Assembly: GCA_903892515.1 (NCBI GenBank)
Contig: CAITIS010000098.1
Coordinates: forward strand, 1 to 64,000
Reading direction: 5' to 3'
Source: an uncultured Planctomycetota bacterium
GTDB taxonomy: Bacteria > Planctomycetota > Phycisphaerae > SM23-33
DNA length: 64,000 nucleotides
Below the pieces are notes generated by a model. The model saw only the letters and a list, made by a program, of their open reading frames with translations, ran no database searches and had not been told where the DNA came from. The position numbers and the translations under genes were made by a program. Numbering within the stretch: position 1 is the first letter of the stretch; each line of letters starts with the position of its first letter. Below, piece after piece: positions 61,501 through 64,000 of this stretch.

Positions 61501-64000
61501 ACGGTAGCGCTTCTTTGCCGTACATCACCGACGGGACGACGGCCGGGACGCGAGAGATCACGGCCCCGGACGGCACGCGCCTCCTGGGCGGGGCGGAACT
61601 GGCGGTCTACAACGGCCGGCTCTTCTTCTCAGCCAACGCAGATGTGGCGGGCGATGAACTCTGGACCAGCGACGGCACCTCCGCCGGCACCTTCCGCGTC
61701 AAGGACATCAACACCGTCAGTGCCGGCTCCAAGCCGATGAACTATCTGGCGCTGGGCAACGTGAGCCTGTTCCTCGCCGACGACGGCGTGCACGGCGTGC
61801 GGTACTGGCGCACCGACGGAACCGCTGCCGGCACGTACATGCTCAGCGACCAGATGGGCGACACCAACGTAAGCGGGGGCCGGCTGGTCGCCTACCAGGG
61901 CCAGCGCGCCGTCATTGCCACCGGCTACAACAACAGTGAGTTGTGGATCACGGACGGCACGGTCGCGGGCACCAGCTTGATTCGCAAAGAGGCCGGTTAC
62001 CGCAGCGTTTCAGCCCTGGCAGCCGACACCGGCCGGGTGTTCTTCACCACCGACGACGGCGTCCACGGCAACGAATTGTGGGTCAGCGACGGCACCTCCG
62101 CGGGCACGGCCCTGGTGACCGATCTGCTACAGGGCACCGGCGGCGGCGTGCGCGGCCAGCTGGCGGTGCGCGGCGACGTGGTCTACTTCGCCGGCAACGA
62201 CGGCTGGCATGGCTGGGAAGCGTTCCGAAGCGATGGCACGGCGGCGGGGACGATCCTGCTCGCCGACATCAACGCCGGCCCGCTGGATTCGAGTCCGACG
62301 CAGTGGACGGTGACGGATGGCCGGGTCTTCTTCGTGGCCGACGACGGCACCCATGGCGGGCGAATCTGGTCCACCGATGGCACGGCAGCCGGCACGGCAA
62401 TGATCGCCGACATCCCGCGGAACAACGGCAGCACCACGTACAGCTTGGCCGCACTGGGAAGCCGCATCGTCTTCACGGGTGGCAGCGGCTCATCGTCCTA
62501 TTACGCCTGCGATGGCATCTCGGAGCCGGTGCGGCTGCCGGTCCCGGCGAGCAGCCTGCAGAGTTCGGCTTACTTCACCCGCGCCGGCGGCCGGCTCTAT
62601 TTCAGCTTCTATGCGACGGATACCGGCAGCGAGCTCTGGAGCACCGACGGCACGCCTGCGGGCACCGGCATGGTGATGGAAATCAACGCGGGCAGCGGAA
62701 GCAGCTCGCCGTACTGCCTGGCGGAACTGCCCGCTCAACCGCTAGGCGGCGACGCCAACGGCGACGGGATCGTGAACTTCAGGGACTACATCGTCCTGGA
62801 AAGCGCCTTTGGCAAGGCTGGGCAGGGATGGGCCGGCGGCGACTTCGACGGCGACGGCACGGTGAACTTCAAGGACTACATCATTCTCGAAGCCAACTTC
62901 GGCAAGAAACCGGCGCCGGCGCGACTGCTGTTCAGGGCCGACGATGGCGTCCACGGCCAGGAACTCTGGGTGACCGACGGCTCGACCAGCGGCACGCACA
63001 TGGTTAAGGACCTGACGCCGGGGGCGGGCAACTCCTTTTACTCGTCCTATATGCCGGTGGTAGTCGGCGGCAAGGCCTACTTCGGCAACGGCTCGGGCAT
63101 CACCGTCAGTGACGGCACCGACGCCGGCACGTACGTGGTAACAGACGTTACCGGCGCCGCCCTCAAGGCCGGCGCATTCAGCTCCGCCGGCAGCGGCGTG
63201 GTCTTCACCAGCGATGACGGCACGCCCGAGCCCTGGTTCACCGACGGCACGACCGAGGGCACCAGGCTGATCAAACCGATTCAACTCAGGACGAACTCTT
63301 CGTCGCCCGCCAACTTCCAGGTGGTAGGAGGCCGACTCCTGTTCACCGCCTCCACCGGCAACAGCAGCACGCTCTTCGGCACCGACGGCACCGAGGCCGG
63401 CACCGCTCTGCTGGCAGGGGGGTACTACCTCACGCGGCCAATGACGACGGTCGGCCAGCGTTTCTTCTACATGGTCGAGGATTACGCCAGCGACTGGACC
63501 ATCTGGTCCAGCGACGGCACTGTGGCCGGGACGAGGTCGCTGGCCAACTTCGACGAGGCCCCGGTGGCCTGGCAGCCGGTGGGCGACGACCTGTACTTCT
63601 CCGTGCCGGGCGGGGCTAAGGGGCCAGAAATCTGGAAGAGCGATGGAACGCCCGGCGGAACGGTGCTGGTGGATCGCCCGCTGCACGTGCTCGGTGCGAG
63701 CGTCGAGACGCCCGCAAAGTTCTGCCTGGTGGGCGACAAAATAGTCTTCGTCGCCGATGACGGCAGCTCGGGGAACGAGCTTTTCGTCAGCGACGGCACC
63801 GACCAGGGCACCGGACTGTTGAAGGATTTCAGCTCCAGCACCTATGGCGCCGACGTTGAAAACCTGATGATCTCAGAGGGCGTGTGCTACTTCAGCGCCA
63901 CCGCCAATGGACGCGGCTACCAGTTGTGGCGAACGGACGGCACGCCGGCAGGGACGCGGCTGTTCGCCGACCTCGGTGGCAAGGACTCCAGCTCGCCGGT
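52551..64000 (+). CDS. Giant ELWxxDGT-repeat surface protein with internal dockerin (3' end outside window)
   Basis: From the ATG at 52551 (AAGGGAG six bases upstream) one frame stays open to the right edge, more than 3,800 codons. The N-terminus (MKKRRAFPRVGR) is basic, followed by a variant LEPR-XLL motif, L-E-Q-R-T-M-L-S at about residue 29. The rest is an array of units of about 40-50 residues ending in E-L-W-x-(T/S)-D-G-T-x-x-G-T-x-x-V-K-D-I, often with YFxAxDGxHGxELW before. This is the ELWxxDGT repeat, probably a beta-propeller or beta-solenoid. At about 3399-3452 (62745-62907) a dockerin-like EF-hand pair (GDANGDGIVNFRDYIVLESA and partner) interrupts the array, which then resumes after a short KKPAPAR linker. 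It is presumably an adhesin or surface filament. Long antisense frames in this region are shadows. Confidence 0.93.
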   Translation, partial: MKKRRAFPRVGRTHGTPGLAPAGRALEQLEQRTMLSSLSIADINIISPGSNPSPIVELNGVGYFAAEDGAFGRELWRTDGTPEGTVLLKDIYSGSQGSGPDKFVVLNGSLYFTASSATGSSCLWRTDGTAAGTVQVAALSTTAIISCGSQLFLAASGPLGNELYISDGTTAGTKIVRDINVGSSSSNIGNLLGVGNRVFFLADDGISGKELWTSDGTSGGTIRLLDAASGSASANYSYVISALGQCFFRVGSSVTGEELWASDGTLAGTHIVKDIYNKSNGSSITNAIVSGGVTYFAANDGTHGNTIWRSDGTAEGTYMLADAMSGGSWSNLQRIAISGGKIYWMCQKNNSYALWASDGTAGNGVQLPGNPDSYAAMADLNGMLYFAASDAAHGEELWRSDGTVAGTVMVADLAPGAGSSYPSNLWALNGRVVFTAANGLYSVDNATTPAPLGLSGGFANFFLLGNQLFFSSTSTACGAELYVTDGTAGGTKLVKDVNPVSLGSTPTGYVRAGQLTYFVATDEHGREVWRTDGTAQGTFSLRHGDWGSPNSLTPVGNKLFFVARGSNSDDIWVTDGTPEGTQAVITGQGYYPSLIGTAAGAFVVDGTADHKIWFTTGAGSAVTVGATTSYSPFAGVGVGTRMVFVNNDAAHGQELWVSDGTAAGTGLLCDIYAGATSSNIGSWMVTGDRAFFVATDVLHGSELWVTDGTAGGTHIVKDLNDISGDANPGTAFNLNGIGLFTASDGSASRLYRSDGTPGGTYAIAAASDADNFQAWNGLALFSATYNSYRCVWRTDGTASGTYPLTHVVLPKASNSFLYQVTPGGVFIKTDSDLVFTDGTVAGTRYLSAAANSSGFGLAGASLVYVNSDANGSELWRVDVATLQVGPLKDIYAGSSSSQISAMTTAGGAVYFAANDGVHGPELWRTDGTAGGTTLAKDLVPGSAGVNPSSLVAVGSSVIFSGRDPLLGDELFRSDGTEAGTGLLADINSAGLSSNPSAPVVVGGVSFFTATDRDHGTELWRTDGTVAGTSLVKDISPGTNSSGISSLTACGGKLFFIANDGSHGTELWVSDGTEAGTKLLIDMNAGSASGNIANMTPFNGRLYFTGYDGGALYGAELWSTDGTTAGTHIVEDFIPGPAGDGNLKVLRGPNQLLLVRGADLWASDGTGTADVLLYHFDSTNWFRTDLPAPLAGQHLTYFIAFTSATGAEPWVTDGTPAGTHLMRDLTVGTGSSTLTNMFTVGDRLFFSFNQSGQEFWASDGTAIGTINMDIFPGSGSCSPSMPVGIGGRAIFAASHPAYGQELWASDGTLAGTYMVKDIHPGSEGSAIGPMVVMGGAAYFTANDGIHGLELWRTDGTADGTTLVRDIMPGLGEGSDPSNATPADHWLYFTASAPGVGAELWRTDGTAAGTTLVRDIVPGVGGIAVTSIRPVGDSAVVMLNDQVHGMEPWFTDGTSYGTYLLNDIYTGTSGSYTYVSASAAPLVNGQRYFVASGGVWVTDGTPAGSRCFVSMADLTAAQSIYSLYGGQDGLFIIASSQLTGWGLYYAAYDGSAPQLMHQFWGNSPSSDSDVAVNSNELFFPASDDYGRELWRSDGTAAGTFRVLDINPAGDSAPNHLSVVGGKVFFSASDNRSGMELWSSDGTAGGTARIADINTTSKGSTFGASTAHANGKLFLQQTAPVSALWATDGTDAGTVAVLTWAQASLPANNVLVSSGGRVFFSAAGASTTDLWASDGTVAGTCCVSSIIGKSQLSVLQLKPFGSGVCFTVYDSTSQTTSLWISDGTTAGTRKFSGVNSIGATVGGLVYYASNNQLWRSDGTTAGTFALSPMSFVSMSFDQVSVVGDQLLISLNDGVHGSEPWISDGTVAGTHVLTDVNGITASSNPTMFAASGGWLYFIADDGVHGRSLCRSDGTAEGTSFVAALPASGMSSVVTAMLPAGNRVVFAVYTSSWQAEIGVSDGTTSGTSIIELLPGSNGSNPTNLTAVGNQVFFTATGPSGNELYVSDGTVSGTHIVKDLITGSNGSSPQYLAGLGSKLFFVASDDSGRKLWMTDGTSANTTSLLSLPANYFVSSAYSAGDRVYFLMDDGVVGEELWVTDGTTAGTHLTRDINNLSGGSSPTQPYEYQGAIYFIANRPNVGSTLFKSDGTDAGTIALATTYSSGALMVGAGSHVFAFAGDVWATDGTPAGTVVVATVGGSSYVATSTDQAVVTSTGGLFFNGRGGQVWYSDGTPTGTALWKDFNPGYGTGTTTFRMIGNRLVIFAPYGSASYKVWTSDGTTAGTVVVDGVFIAQPTILGSDGNGVSFAANDGVRGLEVYRSDGTAAGTKLVRDIADISAGSSPANYVRMGQYQFLRANDGIHGTELFVNDGSDNSFHLLMDIVPGSGTSSPSNLTVVGNQLFFTTYVNSKTWLWVSDGTAAGTKSLCDVTSVSARVFSAVGTQLFFMGDSTLWASDGNATWKIKDISGWYPDNPTNVGGTLFFTASGGPGGPGLWRSDGTDAGTYLVKSIAFASVSNFLNFNGRLLFQATTNAYGSELWISDGTADGTHLVKDINGWTKDSSPNSAVNVGGQTFFLADDGTGQGLWVAEPASGSVHRILPSVGTMTSPGSLRAGQSQLFFLANDVAHGTVLWRTDGSVAGTYVVAPYNVTNITVWGDKLLFSASTGNGAEPWISDGTVAGTMMLTDVAAGAGASNPTSFIGAGSWGFFLASVNSVWSLWKTGGTVGSTSRVKTLDGCTGVGSAVAAMGEGRIIFAASSPQTGEELWCSDGTAAGTMLLKDINQASDSSNPYGMCSLGDKAVFVGKAADTGSELWITDGTAAGTMLLKDINPGASGSSIGGLVVSNGKAYFSAMDGSWTELWVTDGTAGGTVRIDVQPNYSASPTLITPCGPGVAFVASGSDGNKSVWYSDGTLGGSHQLGGLATSAYFGSLRAVGGRIFASTYFPSSYVYSLYASDAATGSLQKLGDFPSADPCKNMVAFGSGFAFMGYNGSASLPYITDGTTAGTREITAPDGTRLLGGAELAVYNGRLFFSANADVAGDELWTSDGTSAGTFRVKDINTVSAGSKPMNYLALGNVSLFLADDGVHGVRYWRTDGTAAGTYMLSDQMGDTNVSGGRLVAYQGQRAVIATGYNNSELWITDGTVAGTSLIRKEAGYRSVSALAADTGRVFFTTDDGVHGNELWVSDGTSAGTALVTDLLQGTGGGVRGQLAVRGDVVYFAGNDGWHGWEAFRSDGTAAGTILLADINAGPLDSSPTQWTVTDGRVFFVADDGTHGGRIWSTDGTAAGTAMIADIPRNNGSTTYSLAALGSRIVFTGGSGSSSYYACDGISEPVRLPVPASSLQSSAYFTRAGGRLYFSFYATDTGSELWSTDGTPAGTGMVMEINAGSGSSSPYCLAELPAQPLGGDANGDGIVNFRDYIVLESAFGKAGQGWAGGDFDGDGTVNFKDYIILEANFGKKPAPARLLFRADDGVHGQELWVTDGSTSGTHMVKDLTPGAGNSFYSSYMPVVVGGKAYFGNGSGITVSDGTDAGTYVVTDVTGAALKAGAFSSAGSGVVFTSDDGTPEPWFTDGTTEGTRLIKPIQLRTNSSSPANFQVVGGRLLFTASTGNSSTLFGTDGTEAGTALLAGGYYLTRPMTTVGQRFFYMVEDYASDWTIWSSDGTVAGTRSLANFDEAPVAWQPVGDDLYFSVPGGAKGPEIWKSDGTPGGTVLVDRPLHVLGASVETPAKFCLVGDKIVFVADDGSSGNELFVSDGTDQGTGLLKDFSSSTYGADVENLMISEGVCYFSATANGRGYQLWRTDGTPAGTRLFADLGGKDSSSP

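Noticed and set aside
52551-64000. CRISPR-like or satellite repeat array
   Set aside because: The regular spacing of about 120-160 bases is the codon-level repeat of one protein; units are diverged and no spacers of uniform length exist.

Overview
The window looks like the chromosome of a GC-rich planctomycete, probably of the Phycisphaerae side of the phylum (inference). The basis is four large exported proteins with the planctomycete N-terminal LEPR-XLL-type motif and/or a type I dockerin-like EF-hand pair, three PEP-CTERM proteins, sulfatase and sulfatase-maturase genes, a giant ELWxxDGT-repeat protein, and AAAGGAG-type ribosome sites in front of most genes. No rRNA, tRNA, CRISPR array or complete insertion sequence was seen; only a possible transposase tail lies at the left edge.

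Layout. 1-11.4 kb (minus strand): a Tat-exported beta-helix protein; a signalling set (PAS-SpoIIE phosphatase, DUF4239 membrane protein, SpoIIAA-like protein); a prokaryotic pentameric ligand-gated channel; an anaerobic sulfatase maturase coupled to a leucine-rich-repeat protein; a HAD-phosphatase lipoprotein with a small membrane protein; and a Cys-type sulfatase. 11.8-17.9 kb (plus): two large secreted proteins (an SGNH hydrolase and a multidomain protein with a Calx-beta-like repeat) that share a dockerin and a near-identical C-terminal tail. 18.0-23.4 kb (minus): a sulfate assimilation operon in the order DUF2061, cysH, cysD, cysNC, sulfite/nitrite reductase, behind a strong sigma70-type promoter overlapped by a palindromic operator candidate. 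23.7-34.1 kb: PEP-CTERM proteins, a decapitated AraC-type regulator and its full-length XylR-like relative, two uroporphyrinogen-decarboxylase-family (methyltransferase-like) proteins, a neutral-ceramidase-family protein, and an intergenic palindromic repeat block. 34.2-36.0 kb (minus): a beta-helix protein carrying both a dockerin and a PEP-CTERM tail.

36.3-48.4 kb (minus) is the centre of interest: a gas vesicle island reading gvpA, unknown, coiled-coil protein, small ORF, unknown, six-CxxC DnaJ-type zinc protein, gvpN, gvpF fused to a J-domain, gvpF, gvpG, gvpO, GvpA/J-zinc-ribbon protein, Hsp20-like, gvpK, gvpF, gvpJ, dnaK, Hsp20-like. The island therefore encodes the parts of an Hsp70 chaperone machine (DnaK, J-domain, DnaJ-type zinc module, two small heat-shock proteins) interleaved with the vesicle genes. 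A two-domain Cdc48/p97-type AAA+ ATPase and an unknown partner sit directly upstream (49.1-52.0 kb) behind their own terminator. I propose a dedicated chaperone system for folding and polymerising the very hydrophobic GvpA.

52.55 kb to the right edge (plus): one uninterrupted reading frame of more than 3,800 codons, a repetitive ELWxxDGT-repeat surface protein with an internal dockerin, still open at the edge. A family of composite hairpin elements with varying but self-complementary stems sits in several of the intergenic gaps, three of them inside the gas vesicle island.
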